From NCBI RefSeq assembly GCF_002871005.1, contig NZ_PHSN01000008.1, forward strand, positions 1 to 64,000: a DNA stretch of 64,000 nt, written 5' to 3'. Made by a program: the position numbers and the translations under genes. The DNA comes from Acidimangrovimonas sediminis (GTDB lineage: Bacteria > Pseudomonadota > Alphaproteobacteria > Rhodobacterales > Rhodobacteraceae). Numbering within the stretch: position 1 is the stretch's first letter; each line of letters begins with the position of its first letter. A model generated the notes under the pieces. That model did no database searches and was not told where the DNA came from. It saw nothing but the letters and a program-made list of their open reading frames with translations. This document shows positions 50,472 through 59,820 of the stretch, piece by piece.

Positions 50472-51268
50472 TGAAGGATACGGCTTCCCCCGCGCAAACG
50501 GTGATCGAGGCAAGGAACCTCGGGCTGACGTTCTCCACGAACGACGGCCCGGTTCATGCGCTCAAGGATGTGAACCTGACGATCGAGAAGGGCGATTTCG
50601 TCTCGTTCATCGGGCCGTCGGGCTGCGGCAAGACGACGTTCCTGCGTGCCATCGCAGCGCTGGAGCATCCGACCGAGGGCACGCTTTCCGTCAACGGCAT
50701 GACCCCGGACGAAGCGCGCAAGAGCCGGGCCTACGGCTATGTCTTCCAGGCCGCGGGGCTGTATCCCTGGCGCACCATCGCCGGCAACATCAGGCTGCCG
50801 CTGGAGATCATGGGGTTCGACCGGGCCGAGCAGGTACGGCGCGTCGAGGAGGTGCTGGATCTGGTCGACCTCGGCGGCTTCGGCAAGAAGTTCCCCTGGC
50901 AGCTGTCGGGCGGAATGCAGCAGCGCGCCTCGATCGCCCGGGCGCTGGCCTTCGACGCCGAGATCCTCCTGATGGACGAACCCTTCGGCGCGCTGGACGA
51001 GATCGTCCGCGACCGGCTGAACGAGGAACTCCTGAAGCTCTGGGCGCGGACCGGAAAGACCATCGGCTTCGTCACCCACTCGATCCCCGAGGCGGTCTAC
51101 CTGTCCACCAGGATCGTGGTCATGTCGCCCCGGCCCGGCCGGATCACCGACGTGATCGAAAGCCCCTTGCCGAAGGACCGCCCCCTCGACATCCGCGACA
51201 GTAGCGCGTTCATCGAGGTCGCCCACCGGGTCCGCGACGGGCTGCGCGCGGGGCATTCCTATGACTGA
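50471..51268 (+). CDS. ABC importer ATPase, NMT1/tau-type
   Basis: The 265-residue ATP-binding subunit carries Walker A GPSGCGKTT (about residue 45), signature LSGGMQQRASIARAL and Walker B LLMDEPFGALDE. The start shares a base with the hydA stop. With two permeases and an NMT1-like binding protein it forms an importer whose substrate is inferred to be a pyrimidine or pyrimidine-derived compound from gene order. Confidence 0.93.
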   Translation: MKDTASPAQTVIEARNLGLTFSTNDGPVHALKDVNLTIEKGDFVSFIGPSGCGKTTFLRAIAALEHPTEGTLSVNGMTPDEARKSRAYGYVFQAAGLYPWRTIAGNIRLPLEIMGFDRAEQVRRVEEVLDLVDLGGFGKKFPWQLSGGMQQRASIARALAFDAEILLMDEPFGALDEIVRDRLNEELLKLWARTGKTIGFVTHSIPEAVYLSTRIVVMSPRPGRITDVIESPLPKDRPLDIRDSSAFIEVAHRVRDGLRAGHSYD

Positions 51269-51415
51269 GTCGCGGGTCACGGCCCGGGGGGCTTCGGTCG
51301 CCCTGCGCCCCCCTGTGCCGTCCCGCGCTTGGGGTAGGGACGCGGGCCCCCCTTTCATCGTTCACGGTCATCGGCTCGCCAGCCTGTACCGTGCGCCAAG
51401 CTCACACCCAAATCC

Positions 51416-51439
51416 TTTCATTGTTCTTAAAATACGCAC
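51416..51439 (-). repeat. Dispersed repeat, minus copy of a face-to-face pair
   Basis: CTTTCATTGTTCTTAAAATA followed by CGCA is the reverse complement of the family core. It faces the plus copy at 51465-51490, and together they form an imperfect 24-bp inverted repeat. Confidence 0.7.
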
Positions 51440-51464
51440 GGCGGCCCGCCGGCCACGGGCGCTG

Positions 51465-51490
51465 CTTGCGTATTTGGAGAACAATGAAAG
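51465..51490 (+). repeat. Dispersed repeat, plus copy of a face-to-face pair
   Basis: TGCGTATTTGGAGAACAATG followed by AAAG matches the core seen at 9862 and 48961. It is inverted relative to 51416-51439, with a GC-rich centre between the copies. Confidence 0.7.
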
Positions 51491-51505
51491 CAAGGGGAGG
51501 CATGC

Positions 51506-52369
51506 ATGAGATCCGTGATCCCGATCCTCACCGTCGTGGCCGCGATCCTCGTGGTCTGGTACGGCGCCTCGGTCTGGATGAATTCCCAGTGGACCCTCGA
51601 CCAGGCGGCGCGCAACAACCAGACCGTCACCTTCTCGCAGATCCTGACCGACACGATGGCGCAGAAACGCCCGAAGTTGCCTGCGCCGCACCAGGTGGCC
51701 GAGGGGCTTTGGCAGGGTGTGTTCGGTCAGGCCATCACCTCGAAGCGCAGCCTTGTCTACCATGCCTGGGTGACGCTCTCGGCGACGCTGCTGGGGTTCG
51801 CGATCGGCACCGGGCTGGGGGTGCTGCTGGCGGTGGGGATCGTGCACAACCGCGCGATGGACATGTCGGTGATGCCCTGGGCGATCGCCAGCCAGACGAT
51901 CCCGATCCTCGCCATCGCGCCGATGGTGATCGTGGTGATGGCCTCGGTCGGCATCACCGGGCTGTTGCCGAAGTCGATCATCTCGGCCTATCTCAGCTTC
52001 TTCCCGGTCGTGGTCGGCATGGTGAAGGGCTTCCGCAGCCCCGATGGCATGCAGCTCGACCTTCTGAAGACCTATTCGGCCAGCCGGTCCCAGACCTTCT
52101 GGAAGCTGCGCTTTCCCGCCTCGATGCCCTATTTCTTCACCTCGCTGAAGATTGCGGCCGCCGCCGCCCTCGTCGGTGCCATCGTGGGCGAGATGCCCAC
52201 GGGCGCGGTCGCGGGCCTTGGCGCGCGGCTGCTGTCGGGCAGCTATTACGGCCAGACGGTGATGATCTGGGCCGCGCTGTTCATGGCGGCGATCGTGGCG
52301 GCGGTTCTTGTCGGCGCGATCGGCGCGCTGCAGGCGGTGACGCTGCGGCGGATGGGGATGCGGCAATGA
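51506..52369 (+). CDS. ABC importer permease 1
   Basis: The 287-residue membrane protein belongs to the BPD/SsuC-like permease group, with about six hydrophobic helices and the cytoplasmic coupling loop YSASRSQTFWKLRFPASMPYF that contacts the ATPase. Its N-terminal tail is unusually long before the first helix cluster. It overlaps the next permease at the ATGA junction. Confidence 0.9.
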   Translation: MRSVIPILTVVAAILVVWYGASVWMNSQWTLDQAARNNQTVTFSQILTDTMAQKRPKLPAPHQVAEGLWQGVFGQAITSKRSLVYHAWVTLSATLLGFAIGTGLGVLLAVGIVHNRAMDMSVMPWAIASQTIPILAIAPMVIVVMASVGITGLLPKSIISAYLSFFPVVVGMVKGFRSPDGMQLDLLKTYSASRSQTFWKLRFPASMPYFFTSLKIAAAAALVGAIVGEMPTGAVAGLGARLLSGSYYGQTVMIWAALFMAAIVAAVLVGAIGALQAVTLRRMGMRQ

Positions 52370-53217
52370 TCTGGATCGTCTCGGTACTGGTCTTCTGGGC
52401 CGCAGCCTGGGCCGTGAACATCCGGCTCTCGAACGGTCGCTGGGCGAAGAGCCGGGCGGTCGGCCTGATCGTGCCGGCGCTGTTCGGCCTGACCCTGCTG
52501 GTGGTGTGGGAGGGGCTGGTGCGCGGGCTGAACGTGCCGCTGGTGATCCTGCCGCCGCCGACCGAGATCGCGGTGAAGATCGCGGGCAGCCTGCCGATCC
52601 TCTGGGTCGATTTCGTGCAGACCTTCATCAAGGGCGCGCTGTCGGGCTATGTGATCGGTTGCGCGGCGGCGGTGATCGTCGCGATCCTCGTCGACCGCTC
52701 GCCCTTCCTGCAAAGGGGGCTCCTGCCGGTGGGGAACTTCGTCGCCGCCCTGCCGATCGTGGGCACGGCCCCGATCCTCGTGATGTGGTTCGGGTTCGAC
52801 TGGCAGTCGAAGGCGGCGGTCGTCGTGGTGATGGTGTTCTTCCCGGTGCTGGTGAACACGGTCGAGGGGCTGGCGGCGTCCGAGAAGATGCAGCGCGACC
52901 TGATGGCCACCTATTCGGCGAGCTACTGGCAGAGCCTGTGGAAACTGCGGCTGCCGGCGGCCATGCCCTTTGTCTTCAACGGGCTGAAGATCGCGACGAC
53001 CCTGGCGCTGATCGGCGCGATCGTGGCGGAGTTCTTCGGCTCGCCGGTGAAGGGGATGGGCTTTCGCATCTCGACCGAGGTCGGGCGGATGGGCCTCGAC
53101 ATGGTCTGGGCCGAGATCACGGTCGCGGCGCTGGCCGGAAGCGCGTTTTATGGCATTGTGGCGATGATCGAGAGGGCCGTGACCTTCTGGCATCCGTCAC
53201 AGCGGGCGCGGGGGTGA
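52366..53217 (+). CDS. ABC importer permease 2
   Basis: The 283-residue protein is the partner permease, with the coupling loop YSASYWQSLWKLRLPAAMPFVFNGLK (about residue 185) and six hydrophobic segments. ATG 52366 overlaps the stop of permease 1. The two nonidentical permeases imply a heterodimeric channel. Confidence 0.9.
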   Translation: MIWIVSVLVFWAAAWAVNIRLSNGRWAKSRAVGLIVPALFGLTLLVVWEGLVRGLNVPLVILPPPTEIAVKIAGSLPILWVDFVQTFIKGALSGYVIGCAAAVIVAILVDRSPFLQRGLLPVGNFVAALPIVGTAPILVMWFGFDWQSKAAVVVVMVFFPVLVNTVEGLAASEKMQRDLMATYSASYWQSLWKLRLPAAMPFVFNGLKIATTLALIGAIVAEFFGSPVKGMGFRISTEVGRMGLDMVWAEITVAALAGSAFYGIVAMIERAVTFWHPSQRARG

Positions 53218-53292
53218 CCCCTCCGCGACAGGACGAGTGAAAGAGAACCCGGGACCGGGACAACCCGGCCCGCCAACACGGAGGTTGAAGGA

Positions 53293-54294
53293 ATGAGGAA
53301 ACTGGTAGCCGGGGCGATTGCCGGCGCGATGGTGGCGGGGGCGGCGGTTTCGGCCAGTGCCGCCGACAAGGTGACGCTGCAGCTCAAGTGGGTCACGCAG
53401 GCGCAGTTCGCGGGGTATTACGTCGCCAAGGACAAGGGCTTCTACACCGACGAGGGGCTGGACGTCACGATCAAGCCGGGCGGCCCGGACATTGCGCCCG
53501 AGCAGGTGATCGCGGGTGGTGGCGCCGACGTGATCGTCGACTGGATGGCCGCCGCTCTGGCCGCGCGCGAGAAGGGCCTGCCGCTGGTCAACATCGCCCA
53601 GCCGTTCAAGCACGGCGGGCTGGAGCTGACGTGCCTGAAATCCTCGGGCATCTCGTCGCCCAAGGATTTCCCGGGCCACACGCTGGGGGTCTGGTTCTAC
53701 GGCAACGAATACCCGTTCTACGCCTGGATGGCGAAGCTGAAGATCCCGACCGAGGGCGGCAAGGACGGGGTGACCGTTCTCAAGCAGGGCTTCAACGTCG
53801 ATCCGCTGTTGCAGCACCAGGCCGATTGCATCTCGGTCATGACCTACAACGAATACGGCCAGGTTCTGGACGCGGGGATCAAGCCCGACCAGCTGGTGAC
53901 CTTCAACTACCTCAAGGAAGGGGTGGGGATGCTGGAGGACGGGCTCTATGTCCTCGGGCCGAAGCTCAAGGACGAGAAGTTCAAGGGCGACATGGTGAAG
54001 TTCGTGCGGGCCTCGATGAAGGGCTGGAAATGGGCCGAACAGCACCCCGACGAGGCCGCCAAGATCGTCATCGACAACGATGCCTCGGGCGCCCAGACGC
54101 TGGAGCACCAGGAATACATGATGAAGGAGGTGGCGAAGCTTACCGAGGGTTCGGACGGCGCGCTGGATCCGAAGGATTACGACGAGACGGTGAACACGCT
54201 GCTGTCGGCGATCTCGCCCGAGAACCCGGCGATCACCAAGAAGCCCGAGGGGGCCTGGACGCATGAGGTCACGGATCTTGCGCTGAAGAAGTGA
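53293..54294 (+). CDS. ABC importer substrate-binding protein, NMT1/THI5-like
   Basis: The 333-residue exported protein has a signal peptide cleaved near residue 23 (SASA-AD) and the NMT1 fold start KVTLQLKWVTQAQFAGYYVAKDKGFYTDEGL. THI5/NMT1 relatives bind pyrimidine-like rings, which supports a pyrimidine or related ligand. GGAGG precedes the ATG. It is the last gene of the hydrolase-hydA-transporter run and ends at a clear terminator. Confidence 0.88.
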   Translation: MRKLVAGAIAGAMVAGAAVSASAADKVTLQLKWVTQAQFAGYYVAKDKGFYTDEGLDVTIKPGGPDIAPEQVIAGGGADVIVDWMAAALAAREKGLPLVNIAQPFKHGGLELTCLKSSGISSPKDFPGHTLGVWFYGNEYPFYAWMAKLKIPTEGGKDGVTVLKQGFNVDPLLQHQADCISVMTYNEYGQVLDAGIKPDQLVTFNYLKEGVGMLEDGLYVLGPKLKDEKFKGDMVKFVRASMKGWKWAEQHPDEAAKIVIDNDASGAQTLEHQEYMMKEVAKLTEGSDGALDPKDYDETVNTLLSAISPENPAITKKPEGAWTHEVTDLALKK

Positions 54295-54316
54295 CGGACG
54301 CGCGTAACGCGGCGAT

Positions 54317-54344
54317 GGGCCCCGGGGAAACCTCGGGGCCCTTT
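54317..54344 (+). terminator. Terminator after the pyrimidine importer operon
   Basis: GGGCCCCG (54317-54324) pairs with CGGGGCCC (54334-54341) around a GAAA-containing loop, followed by TTT. Confidence 0.75.
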
Positions 54345-54390
54345 GCGTTGGGGGAGGATGGGCGTGCGGGGGTGAGGCCGGGGGCGGGGG

Positions 54391-54449
54391 TGAGGCCGGG
54401 GGCCAGCCTCCGAACCCCCGGAGTATCTTCGCCAAGATGAAAGGGGGCC
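54391..54449 (+). repeat. Dispersed intergenic repeat
   Basis: GAGGCCGGGGGCCAGCCTCC, then GAACCCCCGGAGTATCTTCG and CCAAGATGAAAGG, a member of the intergenic family, between the importer and the MFS gene. Confidence 0.7.
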
Positions 54450-54486
54450 GCGCGGGGAAAGGGGCTGGGCGGGCCGTCGGCGGTGA

Positions 54487-55761
54487 TCACTTGGCGCAGG
54501 CGGGCATTCTGAGCCGGGCCAGCGCGTAGAGCAGGAGGGCGCCGCCGCCTGCGGCCGCCACCGCGTAGGGCGCGCGGAGGGCGGCCACGTGGCCGAGCGC
54601 GGGCTCCAGCCCGGCGACGATGGCACCGCCGGCAAGCGCGCCGAGCGGGATCGCGCCCCAGCCGAAGAAGCGGTAGACGCTGTTCACCCGGCCCAGCAGC
54701 AGCGGCGGGATAACCCGCTGGCGGTAGGAGACCGTGACCACGTTCCAGAGCATGCCGCCCAGCACCTGCAGCACGATCGCGCCCCCGACCGCCGGGGCCG
54801 AGGTGGCGGCCATGATCACGAGGTCCGAGACAGCCATCATCGCCAGTGCGAGCTGAAGGCTTCGGTCGCCGCCGAGGCGCCGCACGAGGCCGGGGCAGAG
54901 AAGGCCGCCCGCGATCCCGCCCATCGCGCCCGCGGTCATCAGGCCGCCGAAGGCCACGGCGCCGAGGTGGAGGATGTCCTGGGCATAGAGCACCAGCACT
55001 GTCTGCCCGGCGGTGAAGAGGGCGTTCATCAGCCCCAGCATCACCGCGAGGCGCAGGACGAAGGGATTGGCGCGCATCCAGGCGATGCCCTCGGCCATCT
55101 CGGCCAGGAAGCGGCGGCGCGTCGCCACGGGCGCCAACCGCGGCATCGCGATCAGCGCGACGAGGCCGGCTGCCACCGCGAAGGTCGCGGCATCGAAGGC
55201 GAAGGGCAGGGGCACCGCCGCGGCGATCAGGACACCCGCCAGCGGCGGCCCGAGGAACGAGGCCATGAGGTGTTCGGCGCTCCAGAGCTGGCCGTTGGCG
55301 CGTTCCAGATCCGCAGGGGCGACGATCGCGGGAAGGGCGGTCTGCGCCGCGTTCTCGCGCAGCACCTCGGCGGTGCCCAGAAGGAACGACAGTGCCGCCA
55401 GCACCGCCATCAGCCAGCCCGCGCCGGCGAGGCTTCCGCCCGGTGCGGCGCCATCCAGCGCCGGCACCGACAGGATCAGCGCGACCACCCCGAGGGTCAG
55501 CACCAGCCGCACCAGGTCGGCCCGTACCATGATCCGCCCGCGGTCCCAGCGGTCGGTCATCACCCCGGCGGGAAGCGAGAACATCAGCCATGGCAGGCGC
55601 CCGGCCATCGCGAGCACCCCGATCAGCAGCGGGTCGCGGGTGATCAGGGTGGCGAGCCAGGGAAAGGCCAGCGCCGAGACCCCGTCGCCGAGGTTCGACA
55701 CCGCGCTGGCCGAGATCAGGAGGCCGAAGCCGCGATTGCGCAGCACGAGGGGGGCGGGCAT
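54487..55761 (-). CDS. MFS transporter
   Basis: The 424-residue protein has about twelve hydrophobic helices, typical of the major facilitator superfamily, and the DRWDRGRIMVRADLVR loop after helix 2. The start at 55761 (MPAPLVLRNRGF) follows the preceding gene's stop closely. Enterobactin-exporter-like or drug-efflux relatives come to mind, but the substrate cannot be set. Confidence 0.85.
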   Translation of the reverse strand: MPAPLVLRNRGFGLLISASAVSNLGDGVSALAFPWLATLITRDPLLIGVLAMAGRLPWLMFSLPAGVMTDRWDRGRIMVRADLVRLVLTLGVVALILSVPALDGAAPGGSLAGAGWLMAVLAALSFLLGTAEVLRENAAQTALPAIVAPADLERANGQLWSAEHLMASFLGPPLAGVLIAAAVPLPFAFDAATFAVAAGLVALIAMPRLAPVATRRRFLAEMAEGIAWMRANPFVLRLAVMLGLMNALFTAGQTVLVLYAQDILHLGAVAFGGLMTAGAMGGIAGGLLCPGLVRRLGGDRSLQLALAMMAVSDLVIMAATSAPAVGGAIVLQVLGGMLWNVVTVSYRQRVIPPLLLGRVNSVYRFFGWGAIPLGALAGGAIVAGLEPALGHVAALRAPYAVAAAGGGALLLYALARLRMPACAK

Positions 55762-55762
55762 G

Positions 55763-56485
55763 TCAGGGTGTCTCCTGATGGGCCGCCGTAGGGGCCGGCG
55801 CGCGGGGTTTCGGCAATGGCGAGCGTTCGGGCGCGGCGGGGTGCGCCTTGCGCGTCGCGCCCGTCTCCGTCTCCGTGGCCGTCTTGCCGGTTTTCCGATG
55901 GGAGGGCTTGGACTGTGCGGGCGGCGCGATGCCGGGCACCCAGGTATCGAACCGCACCGTGACGGGGAGGCCGTCGTCCGGCAGCAGCGCCCCGCCCCGG
56001 CGAAGCGGGTAGAAGGTGCCGGTCGCACGGCCCTTCAGCTTCAGCCAGCTTCCGTCGGTCCGCACGGCCTGCAACCTGACCGACAGATCGCGCGGCGCCT
56101 TCGCTTCGACCGCACCCTGGCGGGCCTCGGGCAACAGGAGGCGCGCCGACGCAGGGCTGCCGTTCTCCAGCGTCATCTCCATCAGCAGGAGGTCGGTCGG
56201 GGCTGGCCCCTTCCACAGGATCGACACGACCTTGCGGTTGGCCCGGGCCTCCCAGCCGGAGCCTGCTGCGGCGGTGTCCGAGGTGTGATAGGTGATGTGC
56301 CGCCCGGCGATCTGCGCCTCCATCCGGCCCAGTACTGTGGCCGCTGCGGGCAGGGCCGGGAGTGCGCCGGCAAGCAGGCCGGACAGCAGCGCCAAGGCCC
56401 CGGCCCGAGCTGCCCGGAGGCGCCGGGCGCGATGCGCGGCGGCAGGGTGGGGGGCAAGCGGGGCGGAGAACTGGACAGCACGCAT
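55763..56485 (-). CDS. Exported protein of unknown function
   Basis: The 240-residue protein has an N-terminal signal peptide (hydrophobic GALALLSGLLAGALPALPAAA, cleavage about residue 49), a beta-rich core (HITYHTSDTAAAGSGWEARANRKVVSILW), and a Lys/Pro-rich C-terminal tail. It lies 1 bp upstream of the MFS gene and is probably co-transcribed. I do not recognise the family. The start at 56485 gives the signal peptide; the longer frame to 56659 does not. Confidence 0.6.
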   Translation of the reverse strand: MRAVQFSAPLAPHPAAAHRARRLRAARAGALALLSGLLAGALPALPAAATVLGRMEAQIAGRHITYHTSDTAAAGSGWEARANRKVVSILWKGPAPTDLLLMEMTLENGSPASARLLLPEARQGAVEAKAPRDLSVRLQAVRTDGSWLKLKGRATGTFYPLRRGGALLPDDGLPVTVRFDTWVPGIAPPAQSKPSHRKTGKTATETETGATRKAHPAAPERSPLPKPRAPAPTAAHQETP

Positions 56486-56754
56486 CGGGAACCTCGGACA
56501 TTCACGCCGATCCTCGCCCGGGGCGGCCGCGGTGGCAAGCGGCGAACGGCGTCCCCGGGAGGACCAGGGTGAGCGGTGACGTGTCGGAGGTCCACCGCCA
56601 TCCCAACCTCGGTGGCGCCGCGCCGCGGATTGGCGTGGTTCGGCGGAGAGACATGGCACCCGCCGTCGGAACCTGCTTGAGGCCCCCGGCTGCGGGGCCT
56701 ATCTTCCGCCCTCCATCGCCCCGACTCTGTCCCGCATGCCTCGAAGGACTTGCC

Positions 56755-57543
56755 ATGCCGTTCACGCTTGCCACCTGGAACATCAACTCGGTCCGCCTGC
56801 GCGCCGCCCTCGTCGCGCGGCTTCTGCGCGAGGAGGCGCCCGACGTCCTGTGCCTGCAGGAATGCAAGAGCCCGGTCGACAAGATCCCGGTCGACGTCTT
56901 CAAGGCCCATGGTTACGCCCATTGCCTGGCCCGGGGGCAGAAGGGCTACAACGGCGTGGCGATCCTGTCTAAACAGCCGATCGAGGAAGCGGGGGCCGAG
57001 GATTATGCAGGCCTCGGCCATGCCCGGCACATCGCCGCGCGACTGGAAAACGGGGTCACGGTGCACAACTTCTACGTCCCTGCCGGGGGCGACGTGCCCG
57101 ACCGCACGGTGAACGAGAAGTTCGGGCAGAAGCTCGACTATCTCGCAGCGATGCGCGATGCGTTCCGGGCCGAGACGCCGGAGCGGTCGATCCTGGTGGG
57201 CGATCTGAACATCGCACCCCGCGAGGATGACGTCTGGAACCACAAGCAGCTTCTGAAAGTGGTCAGCCATACGCCTGTCGAGGTCGAGGCGCTGGCCGAG
57301 ACGCAGGAAGCCGGTGGCTGGGTCGACGTGACCCGCAAGGACATCCCCGAGGGGAACCTGTATTCCTGGTGGTCCTACCGCTCGCCCGACTGGGACGCGG
57401 CGGACAAGGGGCGCCGGCTGGATCACGTCTGGGCCACGCCCGACATCGCCGGGGCCGCGCATTCCAGCCGCATCCTGCGCGACGTGCGCGGGTGGGAGCA
57501 GCCCTCGGATCACGCGCCGGTCTTCGCGACGTTCGACATCTGA
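56755..57543 (+). CDS. xthA: Exodeoxyribonuclease III
   Basis: The 262-residue exonuclease/endonuclease/phosphatase-fold enzyme repairs abasic sites. It has the metal-binding LQECKSPVDKIP (about residue 39), VHNFYVPAGGD, LVGDLNIAPREDDVW (about 146) and RRLDHVWATPDI with the final SDHAPVFATF. AAGGA precedes ATG 56755. It stands alone, with a 272-bp gap downstream. Confidence 0.94.
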   Translation: MPFTLATWNINSVRLRAALVARLLREEAPDVLCLQECKSPVDKIPVDVFKAHGYAHCLARGQKGYNGVAILSKQPIEEAGAEDYAGLGHARHIAARLENGVTVHNFYVPAGGDVPDRTVNEKFGQKLDYLAAMRDAFRAETPERSILVGDLNIAPREDDVWNHKQLLKVVSHTPVEVEALAETQEAGGWVDVTRKDIPEGNLYSWWSYRSPDWDAADKGRRLDHVWATPDIAGAAHSSRILRDVRGWEQPSDHAPVFATFDI

Positions 57544-57815
57544 GGGGGGAGCAAGGGCGCCAGCTGAGAGGGGCGGCGCCCGGCCCCGGGCAGGCGCTGT
57601 TCCTGCGGCGTTGGCGGGTACTTGGTCGTGCCACACCCCTCTGTCGCCTGAGCCTGCGGCGGCGTTGCAATGCGCCCTCCGGGGCGGAGGGTCGGGCGTG
57701 GCCTGAACGCCGGGGCGAGGCAGTTCGCGAAAGTCCCGCCCGTCTCGGGCGTTGGGGCGCCTTGCAAGCTCACGATAGGCCGCTGCCCGGGCTGGTCGCC
57801 CGGGCAATGGTTCGC
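57544..57815. other. Gap between convergent xthA and oppF
   Basis: This 272-bp stretch contains no supported gene. Its right end has a perfect 9-bp hairpin (57784-57806); the rest shows nothing distinctive. Confidence 0.5.
57784..57806 (-). terminator. Hairpin after oppF
   Basis: TGCCCGGGC (57784-57792) and GCCCGGGCA (57798-57806) pair perfectly with a 5-base loop, 10 bp beyond the oppF stop. There is no U-tract, so it may protect or pause the transcript rather than end it. Confidence 0.5.
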
Positions 57816-58841
57816 TCAGCCCTCGGCCAGCACGTCCTGCAATGCCTCGGCGGGGCCGGGGTGGTGGCAGACCACGGTGCTGGCCGCGCGGTGCCGGACG
57901 GGCGGCGTCTGGGCGCAGACCTCGGTCGCGCGGCCGCAGCGGGTGCGAAGCGGGCAGCCCGAGGGCGGGTTCAGCGGGCTGGGCAGGTCGCCCTCCAGCG
58001 TGATCAGGGTCTTAGACCGCTCGACCTTCGGGTCGGGGATCGGTACGGCCGACAGAAGCGCCTGGGTGTAGGGATGTTCCGGCTGACGGAACAGCGCCTT
58101 CGACTCCCCCGTCTCCATCATCTGGCCGAGGTAGAGCACCAGCACCTCGTCGCAGACATGGCGCACCACCGAGAGGTCATGCGCGATGAAGACGATGGTC
58201 AGGCCCAGTTCCCGCCGCAGGTCCTCCAGCAGCGCGATCACCTGCGCCTGGATCGACACGTCGAGCGCCGAGACCGGCTCGTCGCAGATCAGAAGCTTCG
58301 GCTCCACCACCAGCGCCCGGGCGATGCCGATCCGCTGGCACTGGCCGCCCGAGAACTCGTGCGGGTAGCGGTTGATCTGGTTCGGCAGGAGGCCGACCTT
58401 CTCCATCATCTCGCGCACCTTCTCCTTGCGCGCCCTGGCGCCCATGCGGGGCCGATGGGTGCGGAGCGGCTCGGCGATGATCTCTCCCACCGTCATCCGG
58501 GGGTCGAGCGCGGCCAGCGGATCCTGAAAGATCATCTGGATGTCGGCCCGGTGCTTCAGCATCTGCCGGGGCGACAGCTTCAGAAGGTCGGTCTTGCCTT
58601 CCCAGATCACCTCGCCCTCGGCGGGCAGCATGCGGATCAGCGCGCGCGCCAGCGTGGACTTTCCGCAACCGGATTCACCCACGATGCCGAGGGTCTTGCC
58701 CTCTTCCAGCGTGAAGGACACGCCGTTGACGGCGCGCAGCTTGGGCGGTGTCGTCCATGGCAGGTCGGACGGGCGGCGGATCTCGAAGGTCACGCGCAGG
58801 TCGCGCGCCTCGATCAGGGGCGCCTTGGCGGGGGTGGTCAT
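57816..58841 (-). CDS. oppF: Oligopeptide ABC importer ATPase OppF
   Basis: The 341-residue ATPase has Walker [10 protein letters not shown] (about residue 54), signature [15 protein letters not shown], Walker [13 protein letters not shown] and the C-terminal Cys-rich [15 protein letters not shown] region typical of OppD/F. Its start overlaps the oppD stop (ATGA). With OppD it energises the OppBC channel. Confidence 0.93.
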   Translation of the reverse strand: MTTPAKAPLIEARDLRVTFEIRRPSDLPWTTPPKLRAVNGVSFTLEEGKTLGIVGESGCGKSTLARALIRMLPAEGEVIWEGKTDLLKLSPRQMLKHRADIQMIFQDPLAALDPRMTVGEIIAEPLRTHRPRMGARARKEKVREMMEKVGLLPNQINRYPHEFSGGQCQRIGIARALVVEPKLLICDEPVSALDVSIQAQVIALLEDLRRELGLTIVFIAHDLSVVRHVCDEVLVLYLGQMMETGESKALFRQPEHPYTQALLSAVPIPDPKVERSKTLITLEGDLPSPLNPPSGCPLRTRCGRATEVCAQTPPVRHRAASTVVCHHPGPAEALQDVLAEG

Positions 58842-59818
58842 GCCGCGGCCTCCTCGTTCAGCGCCGAGATGGCGCGGTGGCAGGCGCGGGTGCGGCCGGG
58901 GGCGAAGCCCTCGAGCGGGGGCATCTCCTGCGCGCAGATCCCTTCGGCGAAGTCGCAGCGCGGGCGGAACGGGCAGCCCACCGTCGCGCCCGCCATGTTC
59001 GGCGGGTTGCCGCGGATCGGCGTCGCCGCCGTGTCCTCGTCCAGCCGGGGGAGGGCGGAAAGCAGTCCGCGGGTGTAGGGGTGGCTCGGCGCCTCGAAGA
59101 GCGGATCGACGGGGGATTCCTCCATCACCCGGCCGCCGTACATCACGATCGCCCGGTCGCAGAAGCCCGCGACGACGCCAAGGTCATGGGTGATCAGGAT
59201 CGTCGCCATGCCAAGCTCGCGACGAAGCTCTCCCAGCAGTTCCATGATCTGGGCCTGCACCGTCACGTCCAGCGCGGTGGTGGGTTCGTCCGCGATCAGA
59301 AGGTCGGGCTTGCACAGAAGGGCCATGGCGATCATCACCCGCTGCCGCATCCCGCCCGAGAACTCGTGCGGGTAAAGCCGCACGCGGTTCGCGGCATCGG
59401 GGATGCGCACGGCATCCAGTATCGCCACCGCCTCCTTCAGCGCGTCGCGCTTCGACAGGCCCTTGTGCAGAACCAGTACCTCGGTCAGCTGGTCCGAGAT
59501 CCGCATGTAGGGGTTGAGCGCTGTCATCGGGTCCTGGAACACCATGGCGATGCGCTCGGACCGGATGCGGTTCAGCTGGGGCTCGGGCAGGTTCAGGATC
59601 TCCTGCCCATCAAATGTCACCGACCCTGAGGCCCGCCCGTTCGAGGCCAGCAGGCCCATCAGCGAAAAGCTCAGCTGCGACTTGCCGGAGCCGCTTTCGC
59701 CGACGATCCCCAGCGCCTCGCCCCGGCCGAGGCTCAGGTTGACGCCGTTCACGGCGTGGATCTCGCCGTCGGGGGTGCCGAAGCGGACGTTCAGGTCCTT
59801 GATATCGAGAAGGGGCAT
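58838..59818 (-). CDS. oppD: Oligopeptide ABC importer ATPase OppD
   Basis: The 326-residue ATPase has Walker [10 protein letters not shown] (about residue 39), signature [15 protein letters not shown], Walker [13 protein letters not shown] and the C-terminal [14 protein letters not shown] Cys cluster. The start at 59818 (MPLLDIKDL) is taken just downstream of the oppC stop (59821); a frame reaching 60208 overlaps oppC and is rejected. Confidence 0.93.
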   Translation of the reverse strand: MPLLDIKDLNVRFGTPDGEIHAVNGVNLSLGRGEALGIVGESGSGKSQLSFSLMGLLASNGRASGSVTFDGQEILNLPEPQLNRIRSERIAMVFQDPMTALNPYMRISDQLTEVLVLHKGLSKRDALKEAVAILDAVRIPDAANRVRLYPHEFSGGMRQRVMIAMALLCKPDLLIADEPTTALDVTVQAQIMELLGELRRELGMATILITHDLGVVAGFCDRAIVMYGGRVMEESPVDPLFEAPSHPYTRGLLSALPRLDEDTAATPIRGNPPNMAGATVGCPFRPRCDFAEGICAQEMPPLEGFAPGRTRACHRAISALNEEAAA

Positions 59819-59820
59819 GA

